DNA of 64,000 bases from CAZCFB01 sp964511535 (GTDB taxonomy: Bacteria; Myxococcota_A; Polyangia; GCA-2747355; CAZCFB01): the NCBI GenBank assembly GCA_964511535.1, contig CAZEFW010000023.1, positions 8,400 through 72,399 of the forward strand, written 5' to 3'. Of the stretch, positions 54,940 to 64,000 are shown in pieces (positions within the stretch are counted from its first letter, which is position 1; the number at the start of each line of letters is the position of its first letter). Under the pieces are notes generated by a model. It made no database searches. It was not told the DNA's origin and saw only the letters and a list, made by a program, of their open reading frames with translations. The position numbers were made by a program, and so were the translations under genes.

Positions 54940-56475
54940 ATGAACAAAGCTCCATGGCTGCTGCTCGCCATGGCATTGGCCTGCTCAGACGCCTCGGAGA
55001 AGTTCCCGACCAAGGCGGAGAACACCGCGGCCCAGTGCCAGGACGGTAAGGACAACGACGGCGACGGCTTCACCGACTGCGACGACCAGAACTGCCAGGT
55101 GCTGCCGGTGTGCAAGACGAAGAAGGACGGCGGCGCCCCGCCCGACGGGCCGGGCAAGGTGGACCAGAAGGTGGGCAAGGACGGCGGCAAGCAGCCGGAC
55201 CAGAAGGTCACCCTCGACCAGAAGGTCACCCCCGACCAGAAGATGAAGCCGGACCAGAAACTCGTGCCCGACCTTTCCCCCAAGCCGGATCAGACCGTGC
55301 CGGACAAGGGCCCCGCCGGCTGCAAGAGCAACAAGGAGTGCTCCGACGGCATCTCCTGCACCGCGGACATCTGCACGGCGGGCAAGTGCAGCAACCTGCT
55401 GCTGGCGGGCTTCTGCCTGCTCGGCAACAAGTGCGTCAAGAACGGCGCCGTCAACCCGGCCCATGTGTGCGAGCGGTGCGATACCAGCGCCAGTACGCTT
55501 GCCTGGAGCAAGACGCCGGCCTGCGTGTTCACCCTGGCCGGCACCGGCGCCGCCGGATACAAGGACGGGCCCGTGCTGGCCGCCCAATTCGAGGTGTCCT
55601 ACTCCGTGGCCGTGAACTCCGCCGGGATGGTGGTCATTGGCGACACCTTGAATCGCCGGGTCCGCGCCATCTCTGCCGGCAAGGTCACCACCCTGGCCGG
55701 CAACGGCACCCTCGGCTTCGCCAACGGCGCGGCGGCCAAGGCCATGTTCAACGGCATCCGCGGGATCGAGATCGACAACTCCGGCAAGGTGTATGTCGGC
55801 GACTACAAGAACTACCGCGTGCGCCTGGTCAGCGGCGGGCAGGTGACCACCTTCGCCGGCTCCGGCGCCACGGGCTTCGCAGATGGCGCGGCCAGCGCCG
55901 CCCAGTTCTCGCGGGTGTTTGCCGTGGCCACGGACACCGCCGGCAAGCTGTACGTGGCGGACGGTGACAACAACCGCATCCGCGTGGTCTCCGGCGGCAA
56001 GGTCACCACCCTGGCGGGCTCCGGCAAGAAGGGATTCACCGACGGGCCGGCGGCCTCGGCCAAGTTCGACCTGCCCACTGGCGTGGCGGTGGACAAGTCG
56101 GGCAACGTCTACGTGGCCGACTATTTCAACAACCGCATCCGCAAGATCTCCGGCGGCAAGGTCACCACCCTGGCGGGGACGGGCTACACCGGGTTGCTCG
56201 ACGGCGCCGCTGCCAATGCGACGTTTTCCAATCCCATCGGGGTGGAGGTGGACGGCTCGGGCAACGTGCTGGTGGCGGACCTGGGCAACAACCGGGTCAG
56301 GAAGGTTTCAGCGGGCCTGGTCACCACCTACGCCGGGAGCACCGCCGGCTTCGCCGACGGTCCCGCTGCCACCGCCAAGTTCAACGGGCTGTCCGACATC
56401 GCCATGGGGCCCAAAGGCAACCTGTACGTCACCGACTACAAGAACTACAGGGTCCGGCTGGTCACCCCGCCCTGA
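54940..56475 (+). CDS. NHL-repeat lipoprotein (tandem pair member 1)
   Basis: 511 residues. Lipoprotein signal LLLAMALACSDAS; Cys/Asp-rich module (AQCQDGKDNDGDGFTDCDDQNC) shared with the next gene; a Lys/Pro/Gln linker with DQKV repeats; a small Cys domain and six NHL blades (residues about 200-511) each of form VTTLAG.G..GF.DG.A..A.F......VA.D..G.VYVAD..NNRIR. Likely a surface propeller. Confidence 0.85.
   Translation: MNKAPWLLLAMALACSDASEKFPTKAENTAAQCQDGKDNDGDGFTDCDDQNCQVLPVCKTKKDGGAPPDGPGKVDQKVGKDGGKQPDQKVTLDQKVTPDQKMKPDQKLVPDLSPKPDQTVPDKGPAGCKSNKECSDGISCTADICTAGKCSNLLLAGFCLLGNKCVKNGAVNPAHVCERCDTSASTLAWSKTPACVFTLAGTGAAGYKDGPVLAAQFEVSYSVAVNSAGMVVIGDTLNRRVRAISAGKVTTLAGNGTLGFANGAAAKAMFNGIRGIEIDNSGKVYVGDYKNYRVRLVSGGQVTTFAGSGATGFADGAASAAQFSRVFAVATDTAGKLYVADGDNNRIRVVSGGKVTTLAGSGKKGFTDGPAASAKFDLPTGVAVDKSGNVYVADYFNNRIRKISGGKVTTLAGTGYTGLLDGAAANATFSNPIGVEVDGSGNVLVADLGNNRVRKVSAGLVTTYAGSTAGFADGPAATAKFNGLSDIAMGPKGNLYVTDYKNYRVRLVTPP
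55199..55270 (+). repeat. 18-bp tandem repeat coding DQKVT/P units
   Basis: About four imperfect copies of GACCAGAAGGTCACCC-type units encode PDQKVTLDQKVTPDQKMKPD, the linker of the NHL lipoprotein. Confidence 0.7.
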
Positions 56476-56490
56476 CAAGAGGGGGAATGA

Positions 56491-57981
56491 ATGAACGCGA
56501 AACCTCGAGCCTACATCGTCTCGCCCCTGCTCATCCTCGCCCTGGCTTGCTCGGACGCATCCCAGAAGTTCCCGCCCAAGGCCGAGAACACGCCGGAGCA
56601 GTGCCAGGACAAGCAGGACAACGACGGCGACGGCTTTACCGACTGCGACGACCAGGACTGCCAGGCGCTGCCGGTGTGCAAGGGCAACAAGGACGCCGGC
56701 CGCAAGGACGGCCCAGCCCCGCCAGACATGAAGCCGCCTGCCGACGGCCCGGCCAAGGCGGATCTGCCGCCCAAGCCGGACCTGTCGCCGCCGGACCTGC
56801 CGCTGCCGGACCTGCCGCCCCCGGACCTGCAGCCGCCCGACGCGCCGATCCCGCCCGACCAGGCCGTCCCGGACAAGGCGGTGGGGTGGTGCGCCGCAGA
56901 CAAGGACTGCGCGGCCACCAAGCAGGTGTGCGACCTGCAGCAGAGCAAGTGCGTCGACTGCCTGCTCGACACCCACTGCCCCTACAACCACCAGTGCAAG
57001 GCCAACAAGTGCGTGCCGTGGACCTGCACCCCGCCGTGCGGCGGGACGAGCGACACCTGCATCAAGGGGATCTGCAAGTGCGGCTCGGCGCCGGCCTGCA
57101 CCCCGCCGAAGAAGTGCGCCGGCGGCGCCTGCGTCGAGTGCACCAGCAACGCCGAGTGCGACGACGGCATCACCTGCACCAACGACAGCTGCACCGGGGG
57201 AAAGTGCGCCAATACGATCCAGGCGCTGCACTGCCTCATCGGCAAGAGCTGCTTCAAGGCCGGCGCGGCAAATCCAGGCAACCCGTGCCAGAAGTGTGAT
57301 CCCGCCATAAGCTCCTCGGCCTGGACCTCGGTGCCGTGCGGCACCACCGTCTACGTGGCCACCAAGAGCAACAGCGGCAAGTACGGCGGCCGCCCCGGGC
57401 TCGACACCTTTTGCAAGACCAACATGCCGGCCGGGCTGAGCTGCACCAAAATCCACGCGCTGATCTCGGTCACCGCCGTGGACGAGATCCGCGACATGCC
57501 GAGCAACTACAAGTACAAGTCGGGCAGCCCGCTGTACTGGTACAACGCCACCACCAAGAAGGTGACCAAGTTCGCCAACAGCTGGGCCGACATGCTCGAT
57601 GGGACCATCGCGGTCAGCCGCCTGGCCGGCACCGGCAGCAACACCTATGTCTGGACCGGCAGCAGCCACGCCGGGGCGCTGGCCAACGCGACCCGCTACC
57701 ACTGCTACAACTGGTCCACCGACCAGCGGGGCCCGTCGTGGAACTTCGGCAAGTCGGTCAGCTGCAACCACTACTCGGGCTACGGGGGCATGCCCACCGC
57801 CACCAAGAACTGGCTGATCACCTCGTCGTCGCTGGCCAACAAGAAGAAGTACGGCGTGACCAAGTGCTGCGCCTACGCCTCTTACTCCTGCCCCTCGAGC
57901 TGCCCGGCCGACTCCACCGTCACGGGTGACATCCTGATGTGCAAAGGACCGGCCTACCTGATGTGCGCCTGCGAGATGTAG
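56491..57981 (+). CDS. Cys-rich lipoprotein, N-terminal module shared with previous gene, DUF1554-like C-terminus
   Basis: 496 residues. Lipobox LILALACSDAS and the same CSDAS-KFP-KAENT...DNDGDGFTDCDDQDC module as the previous gene; a Pro/Asp linker of PDL repeats; Cys-rich CDLQQ/CTPPC modules; and a C-terminal domain (about 285-496: TVYVATKSNSGKYGGRPGLDTFCKTNMPAG ... LYWYNATTKKVTKF ... KYGVTKCCAYASYSC) that resembles the DUF1554/endostatin-like fold. That last call is from memory and weak. 15 nt after the first member. Confidence 0.8.
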   Translation: MNAKPRAYIVSPLLILALACSDASQKFPPKAENTPEQCQDKQDNDGDGFTDCDDQDCQALPVCKGNKDAGRKDGPAPPDMKPPADGPAKADLPPKPDLSPPDLPLPDLPPPDLQPPDAPIPPDQAVPDKAVGWCAADKDCAATKQVCDLQQSKCVDCLLDTHCPYNHQCKANKCVPWTCTPPCGGTSDTCIKGICKCGSAPACTPPKKCAGGACVECTSNAECDDGITCTNDSCTGGKCANTIQALHCLIGKSCFKAGAANPGNPCQKCDPAISSSAWTSVPCGTTVYVATKSNSGKYGGRPGLDTFCKTNMPAGLSCTKIHALISVTAVDEIRDMPSNYKYKSGSPLYWYNATTKKVTKFANSWADMLDGTIAVSRLAGTGSNTYVWTGSSHAGALANATRYHCYNWSTDQRGPSWNFGKSVSCNHYSGYGGMPTATKNWLITSSSLANKKKYGVTKCCAYASYSCPSSCPADSTVTGDILMCKGPAYLMCACEM

Positions 57982-58099
57982 CGGGCGAGGGAGCGAGCAA
58001 GGCCAGAGCAGACGCGGCCAAGGCCGGGATTTCCTTTCCTGCGATGCCGCGCGAGTTGGTATCATCCGCGGATACGAAAACTGACGAGAGGAGGGGCCG

Positions 58100-58450
58100 A
58101 TGCATCGGTTCGCGCTGTTGTTGCTGCTCACTACCCTGTCCGGCGGCTGCGGCCTGGCAGGCAAGTTGCTTCCGGGCGGGGTGATGGGAGGCGCAGATGC
58201 CGGCGATCCGGAAGTCCGGATGCTGTCGGTCAAGCCGGGGGGCAAGGCCCTGCTGCTGATCTCGCCCGATATGTACGACCGGGAGTGCACCCTGCCGGTC
58301 CAGGGCCGCGGCGAGTCCGTGGACCTGAACTGCGCCACCGCCTACATGGTCAGCTGTGACGCGAGCAAGCCGGCGGGCGAGCCGTTCTGCACGCTGGTGA
58401 CCGAGAAGGACGGGCCGAGACGGTCGGCCTATCCGGGGAGCAGGAGGTGA
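58100..58450 (+). CDS. Small lipoprotein
   Basis: 116 residues, AGGAGG before ATG. Signal LLLLLTTLSGGC lipobox, then KLLPGGVMGG, short beta-rich part (VRMLSVKPGGKALLLISPDMYDRECTLPVQG) with three Cys. No family recognised. Its stop lies 2 nt before the next gene's ATG. Confidence 0.7.
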   Translation: MHRFALLLLLTTLSGGCGLAGKLLPGGVMGGADAGDPEVRMLSVKPGGKALLLISPDMYDRECTLPVQGRGESVDLNCATAYMVSCDASKPAGEPFCTLVTEKDGPRRSAYPGSRR

Positions 58451-58452
58451 TC

Positions 58453-59187
58453 ATGCGCGCGCACATCATCCTGCTGCTCGGCGGCTTGCTCGCCTTTACC
58501 GGGTGCGCCGCCAAGGGCGAGCTTTACACCATCAAGCCGATGTGCCTGAACCGGCCCTGCGCCGCCAAGGAAGCTCCAGCGGGCAAGTGCTGCTGTGCCT
58601 GTGGGAGCCACGGGGCGGACAAGGCTTGCAAGAAGAAACCCTCCAGGAAGGAGCGGCGCATCGGGCTCTGGTTCACGCGCAAGGTCAAGGTGCCCGCCGG
58701 TTCCTTTGGCCGGCGCGACACGGTGGCCCTCGAGGTGATCTGGTGCCCGGAGAACCAGTCCGACTTCTCCCGCTGCCGCACCTCCATCGTCTCCAAGGAG
58801 AAGTACCTCGAGCAGTTCAACGGCTCCCCTCCCGCCCGCGCCGAGGCAGCCGCGGCAGGCTCGACGAGGAGCGCCCCGGCGGGTCGCTCTGCCGCTCGAG
58901 AAGAGGAAGACGACGAGGAGCAGCCCGCCGCCCTGCGGGCCGCCATCCCGCCGCCCAAGGCGAAGAAGACCCTGATCAACACCGATGGCAAGTCGCTGAG
59001 CGACCTCGGCAGCGCTAACATCGCCCGCATGTGGCGCTGGAGCGGCCAGCGCGTAATCCTGTTCGGCGTTTCGGGCGGCAAGGTCAGCGGTAAGCTGCTA
59101 AGCGTCAACGAGACGGGGATCGAGCTGGAGGGACGCAAAAAGCTGATCAAGTGGAACCAGGTCTCGTCCATCGGGCTTGCCCCCTGA
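58453..59187 (+). CDS. Lipoprotein with Cys cluster and C-terminal beta segment
   Basis: 244 residues from ATG 58453 (GGAGG 5 nt upstream; a GTG at 58447 abuts the site). Lipobox LLAFTGC; CCCACGS cluster; Ala/Glu linker (140-175); C-terminal SGQRVILFGVSGGKVSGKLLSVNETGIELEGRKKLIKW resembles a small Sm/SH3-like beta barrel. Co-transcribed with the preceding small lipoprotein. Confidence 0.7.
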   Translation: MRAHIILLLGGLLAFTGCAAKGELYTIKPMCLNRPCAAKEAPAGKCCCACGSHGADKACKKKPSRKERRIGLWFTRKVKVPAGSFGRRDTVALEVIWCPENQSDFSRCRTSIVSKEKYLEQFNGSPPARAEAAAAGSTRSAPAGRSAAREEEDDEEQPAALRAAIPPPKAKKTLINTDGKSLSDLGSANIARMWRWSGQRVILFGVSGGKVSGKLLSVNETGIELEGRKKLIKWNQVSSIGLAP

Positions 59188-59249
59188 GGCCCACCAGGCG
59201 CGAAGAATGAGCTTGTACATGTTCTCCTGAAACACGGCGTCGGCGAGCG

Positions 59250-59297
59250 GCGGCCAGTGGCCGCTGATTGCCAGAGCGTCGGAGCGCCGGAATGCCA
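59250..59297. repeat. Hairpin GCGGCC-AGT-GGCCGC followed by GAATGCCA-type octamers
   Basis: Perfect hairpin 59250-59264, then GATTGCCA, GAGCGTCG, GAGCGCCG, GAATGCCA (59266-59297) and GAATGAGA. Third locus with the GAATGCCA word and same order. It stands between two genes on the same strand. Confidence 0.8.
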
Positions 59298-59356
59298 GAA
59301 TGAGATTGCCTCTGGCCTGGACTCGATTGCGGGGCCTGTTGTGATAAAACAGCCGC

Positions 59357-60384
<1,028 letters not shown>

Positions 60385-60388
<4 letters not shown>

Positions 60389-61881
60389 AAACCCTGGCCC
60401 TGGCCCTCCCCCTGAGCCTGACCCTGACCCTCTCTGCCTGCTCCAACGGGAAGAAGGACAAGGAGGCGCCCGCCGCCGACCGATCAGCCGCTGCGACCCC
60501 CGCTGCCAGCGAGCCTGCTCCCCCTGCCACCCTCATGCGCGGCACCAGCCCTGCCAAAAAATGGGCGACCCGGCCCAGGCCGAAGCCCCAGAAGAACGAG
60601 GGTCTGCGCCCGCTGCCCGACGGGGAGCTGGTGGAATGGGGGCGCGACAGCATCAACTGGCAAGCCTCCAGGGAGAGCATCCCCGGGGCAAAGGGCTGGT
60701 CCGGCCCGGGCGACCTGAGCGCGCGGTTCGCGCTCTCCTCTTACGAGGGCGGCCTGGGCCTGGCGCTGGAGGTCACCGACGACCGATCGCGACAGGCGAC
60801 CTACGCCGGCGCCTTGCCCGCCTCGGACCATGTGGAGCTGGAGCTGATCCCACGCGGAGAGGGCAAACAGGGCCAGCTGGGCAAGCGCGCGGTGGGGCTG
60901 CGCCTGCGGGTGGGCACCGTGCGTCAGCTGGTGGAGGTGCTGGGCGAAAAGGGGATCCCGCGCAAGGTCAAGCCCACGGCCCAGGCCGTCGCCGCGGGCA
61001 CCGGCTACCGGCTGGAGATGAAGATCCCCCTGGCGGCGCTCACCCCGCTGCCCGAGCCTGAGCTGCGCAAGCTGGACTACCGGGTGACCCTGTTCGACGC
61101 CGACGCCGACGGGGAAAAGGCAGCGGCCACCATGCGCTTCGCCGGGCAGTTTCGTCCCGACCCGGTGCCGAGGGTGCCCGAGGCGGTGCGCAAGCGCGGA
61201 TCCGTGCGCGCCTGCATGTCCGTGGTGGACGGCGCGCTGTGGGGCTACTGGAACGGCTGGCGCTGCGCGGTGCCCTTCATCCGGCCCGCCACCGCCGAGG
61301 AGGACGGCGCCCGGGCGGGCTCGCTGGGCATGGCGTTTCACCGGGTGCCCGAGCCGCCGCGCATCGTCTGGATCCGGGAGCGGGTGCTGTTCATCAACAT
61401 GCCGGGGCTGAACCAGGGGATCGCCGCGCTGATCAACCAGCGCAAGGTGATCACCTCTGTGATGACCCTGGGCGTGGTGAGCGCCGAGGATCCGGGCAAC
61501 CCGCTGAGCCGCAACTCGGGCGCCGAGCCGTTCGAACTGCCCGACGGCACCTGGGCCCTGGCCGTGGTTCACGCCTACCCGCGCGCCCCCGGCCCCCTGG
61601 GCGGCCGGTGCGGCGGTACCCACCGGGTCTACCTGTCAGTGCTGGCCTTGCGGCGCGCCTTCAAATCGACCCCGCACAAGCCGGCGCCCGAGCCGGATCC
61701 GCCGCCAGAATTGGAGGAGATCCTGCGGGTCCTGCTGGACGATTGCCGCACCCGCGCGGCAAACGACTGGTCGTTGAGCAAGGACCGCAGCACCATCCGC
61801 ATCAAGAGCAGCCTGCGCCCGCATCAGCCGGTGGTGGAGTACAAATTCAGCGGCGGCCGTTACATCAAGAAAGGTGATTGA
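60385..61881 (+). CDS. Lipoprotein with CBM9/DOMON-like N-terminal domain
   Basis: 498 residues, ATGA overlap with amrS. Signal LALPLSLTLTLSACS lipobox. Residues about 75-250 look like a CBM9/DOMON beta sandwich (VEWGRDSINWQA, GLGLALEVTDDRSRQATYAGALPASDHVELELIP, DYRVTLFDADAD). The C-terminal half is unassigned. Possibly binds a heme or sugar; unproven. Confidence 0.75.
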
Positions 61882-61938
61882 TCTCGCCGGTCCGTTCCCC
61901 TACTATGTGCCGGTTTGAATTCGGCCCCGGAGGCGCAA

Positions 61939-62697
61939 ATGTACAGAATAATTAGTGTAATATCGGCTACTTGCATCATGTTTGCTGCGTCGAGCGCCTG
62001 GGCGGCGCCCTGCGGCAACGTCACCTACGTGGGCTGCTGCTCGGGCACCACCGCCAAGTACTGCAGCAAGGGCACGCTCAAGACCAAGGACTGCACCAAG
62101 GACACCAAGTACGGCCCCAAGTGCGGCTGGGTGGCCTCCAAGAAGTTCTACTCCTGCAGCAAGACGTCCACCGCCGATCCGTCCGGCAAGAACGTCATGG
62201 ACTGCAGCAAGCTGCCGACCAAGCCTGACGGCGGCACCAGCACCAAGAAGGACTACGGCACCAGCAAGAAGGACGCCGGGCCCACCGTCGCGTGCGGCGG
62301 CGTGAGCTCCAAGGGGTGCTGCGAGGGCAACAAGCTCAAGTACTGCTACAAGAACTCGCTCAAGACCAAGACCTGCAGCGGCTCCACGCCCCAGTGTGGC
62401 TGGTCCACCTCCAAGAGCTACTACACCTGCGGCTCCTCGGGCCTGGCCGATCCCAGCGGCAAGTACCCGCGGGCGTGCGGCAGCTCGTCCACCAAGGACA
62501 GCGGCACGAGCACCAAGCAGGACAAGGGCGGCCTGACCCAGAAGGACAGCGGCGGCGGCGTCCAGGCCGACAGCGCCATCAACCCGCCCAAGAAGAAGGA
62601 CGACAGCGGCTCCTGCTCTGTGGGCGGCCACTCCACCTCGGGCCTGGCGCTGACCCTGGCCCTGCTCGCGCTGGCCCTGCGCCGTCGGCGCGCCTGA
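61939..62697 (+). CDS. Exported protein with two Cys-rich repeats and MYXO-CTERM tail
   Basis: 252 residues from ATG 61939 (GGAGG 5 nt upstream). Signal SVISATCIMFAASSAWA; two copies of a module (PCGNVTYVGCCSGTTAKYC...CGW...FYSC and ACGGVSSKGCCEGNKLKYC...CGW...YYTC), Lys/Thr/Ser/Gly linkers, and C-terminal GSCSVGGHSTSGLALTLALLALALRRRRA, second MYXO-CTERM tail in this window. Confidence 0.85.
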   Translation: MYRIISVISATCIMFAASSAWAAPCGNVTYVGCCSGTTAKYCSKGTLKTKDCTKDTKYGPKCGWVASKKFYSCSKTSTADPSGKNVMDCSKLPTKPDGGTSTKKDYGTSKKDAGPTVACGGVSSKGCCEGNKLKYCYKNSLKTKTCSGSTPQCGWSTSKSYYTCGSSGLADPSGKYPRACGSSSTKDSGTSTKQDKGGLTQKDSGGGVQADSAINPPKKKDDSGSCSVGGHSTSGLALTLALLALALRRRRA

Positions 62698-62705
62698 TCA
62701 GCTCG

Positions 62706-63563
62706 TTGCCCGAGAGCTGGACCATCCTCAAGGTCCTGGACTGGACCGCGGACCGCTTCGCCCGCGAGGGGATCGATGCGCCCCGCGTGGACGCAGAGGT
62801 GCTGCTGGCGCATGTGCTGGAGCTGGAGCGGATTCAGCTGTACGCCCACTTCGATCAGCCGCTGCAGCCGCACGGGCTGACAGCCTATCGCGAGCGCGTC
62901 AAGCGCCGCCTGGCCCGCGAGCCCGTGGCCTATATCACCGGAGCGAAGGAGTTCTGGTCGCTGGCCCTGCAGGTGACCCGCGATGTTCTGATCCCACGGC
63001 CCGAGACCGAGCTGCTGGTGGAGAGCGCGCTGGAGCGCCTCGACGCGCCGGGGGAGGGGAGCGTGGTGGTGGACGTGGGCACCGGCAGCGGGGCTGTGGC
63101 CCTGGCGGTGAAGAAGGAGAGGCCAGCGGCCGCGGTGACAGGCACGGACCTGAGCGGCGAGGCGTTGGACGTGGCTCGCCGAAACGCCGAGGCGCATGGG
63201 CTGGAGATCATGCTCCTGCAGGGGGACCTGCTAGACGCGCTGCCCGACGGTGAGGCGCCGACGTTAATCCTGTCGAATCCGCCATACGTGGCGGATGGTG
63301 ACCAGGCAGACCTGGCCCCCGAGATTCGTGACTGGGAGCCGCGGGGGGCTCTTTTCGCGGGGCCGGATGGGCTGGCGGTGATTCGGCGGCTGGCGGAGCA
63401 GGCATTCGAGCGCCTGGCGGCGGGGGGCTGGTTGATGGTGGAGATCGGGTGCGGGCAGGGGGAAGCGGCAAGTGGGCTGCTGGCAGAGGCCGGCTTCGCC
63501 GAGGTGGACGTGCGCAAGGACCTGGCCGGCCTGGACCGGGTGGTGCTGGGGCGCAAGGGCTGA
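62706..63563 (+). CDS. prmC: Peptide chain release factor N5-glutamine methyltransferase PrmC
   Basis: 285 residues if started at TTG 62706 (MPESWTILKVLDWTADRF...), the first plausible start after the preceding stop (8 nt); no ribosome site is seen. N-terminal helical domain with PVAYITGAKEFW, SAM motif VVDVGTGSGAVALAVKKE, and catalytic NPPY in ILSNPPYVADGD. Methylates RF1/RF2 GGQ. Confidence 0.93.
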   Translation: MPESWTILKVLDWTADRFAREGIDAPRVDAEVLLAHVLELERIQLYAHFDQPLQPHGLTAYRERVKRRLAREPVAYITGAKEFWSLALQVTRDVLIPRPETELLVESALERLDAPGEGSVVVDVGTGSGAVALAVKKERPAAAVTGTDLSGEALDVARRNAEAHGLEIMLLQGDLLDALPDGEAPTLILSNPPYVADGDQADLAPEIRDWEPRGALFAGPDGLAVIRRLAEQAFERLAAGGWLMVEIGCGQGEAASGLLAEAGFAEVDVRKDLAGLDRVVLGRKG

Positions 63564-64000
63564 CGCTCACCTCGACCGCTCCGGGCTCGCTGCGCTTGCC
63601 CGGTCGCGGCCTGTGGTTGAGGTTGTGCTCGCTCGTACCGCTGGTGCTCTGCTTTCTCGTTGTGCACGTGCAGACGCTGGCGTGGGGCTGATTAGGGCGG
63701 AGGTGGGTTGAACCCTACGCGTGTCGTCGCTACGCCGGGCTTGATCGCACCCTTTCCCCGGCCTGTGGTCGGTAGGGGGCAGGCGGCGTAGCCGGCTGTC
63801 CCCACCGTCCACAGCAAGCGGGCACAACGCATCACACGAGCACCAACGCGCCCCGAGCAACGATCAAGACCACAAACAGAAAAAGAAACCACCGCCCGGG
63901 CTTGTGGGCATGTGGGCGGGCGCGAAGCGGCCGTCCAAGCGGCCACAGGCCGCGTCATGTCCACAGCCCCTATGTCGTGGCGTCGATCTCCAGCAACCAC
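63564..64000. other. 437-nt tail without supportable gene; possible mobile-element flank
   Basis: Contains two direct copies of CGGCCTGTGG (near 63605 and 63756) and an inverted one in the hairpin GCGGCC-ACA-GGCCGC (63939-63953). The composition and word use differ from coding DNA. On the minus strand a frame from the right edge ends LLEIDATT-stop at 63972-63970, which looks like the end of a protein gene just outside the window. Long minus-strand frame 63692-64000 has no protein-like pattern. IS-like flank is inference. Confidence 0.4.
63939..63953. terminator. Perfect hairpin GCGGCC-ACA-GGCCGC
   Basis: 15-bp inverted repeat with 3-nt loop, 17 nt past the stop of the presumed minus-strand gene at the right edge. 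Same hairpin family as at 48848, 53855 and 59250. No T-run. Confidence 0.5.

Noticed and set aside
63692..64000. Minus-strand 102-codon frame at the right edge
   Set aside because: No ribosome site, Pro/Arg/Ala-rich random composition and it includes the hairpin.

Overview
This window is GC-rich, densely packed bacterial DNA. Its gene content suggests a Myxococcota-type (former Deltaproteobacteria) organism. The pointers are two proteins ending in a MYXO-CTERM-like tail (Cys, hydrophobic helix, Arg cluster), many small lipoproteins with Asp/Ala/Gly/Pro-rich linkers, a membrane-anchored Ser/Thr kinase with a PEGA-like C-terminus, FHA and HD-GYP signalling proteins, a Tad pilus locus, and an Fo cluster atpZ-atpI-atpB-atpE with no F1 genes beside it. 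The assignment is inference; no rRNA or phylogenetic marker was compared. I saw no tRNA, rRNA or CRISPR array.

Layout. 1-3692 (minus): start of a Tad/Flp pilus operon (Flp pilin, prepilin peptidase, TadE, CpaB, and the CpaC secretin cut by the left edge). 3867-5447: lipoprotein with RTX-like EF-hand loops, behind a palindromic sigma-54-like promoter. 5842-7295: small monooxygenase plus Fe-type alcohol dehydrogenase. 7400-11818: B12-type radical SAM protein, lipoproteins and an NlpC/P60-like MYXO-CTERM protein. 11815-15765: SDR, membrane protein, alpha/beta hydrolase and flavoprotein. 15784-20953: beta-propeller lipoprotein, M29-like aminopeptidase, LysM-murein endopeptidase and an NhaD-like transporter. 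21055-27026: rimO, hemL and gyrA. 27127-33503: PEGA/TPR protein, Ser/Thr kinase, response regulator-HD-GYP and a membrane protein. 33590-42436: coaX, an EF-G paralogue, a methyltransferase, a protein of unknown function, a TlpA-like fusion and the atp Fo genes. 42520-46153: deacetylase, cNMP-binding protein, trxB, ridA, a YbjN-like protein and rpmB. 46237-53852: a large repeat lipoprotein, pilC, gshB, proline dehydrogenase and FHA-GAF-HD-GYP. 53925-62697: a lipoprotein-rich stretch with an AmmeMemoRadiSam enzyme. 62706-63563: prmC. The last 437 bases hold no supportable gene and may flank a mobile element.

The most unusual signal is not a gene. Many gene ends carry the same architecture: a perfect GC hairpin (often with a TGC/GCA or other 3-nt loop) directly followed by a run of 7- or 8-bp imperfect tandem repeats. 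Each locus has its own word (CTTGAGG, GTTGACA, GAAACAA, GTCGACA, GAATGCCA and so on), and the run is often mirrored by its complement before the facing gene. They recall cyanobacterial short tandemly repeated sequences but are coupled here to terminator-like hairpins. Other points of note are an 18-bp near-palindrome shared upstream of two membrane-protein genes, an EF-G paralogue with Asp in place of the catalytic His, and a tandem pair of lipoproteins with a shared N-terminal module but different ends.
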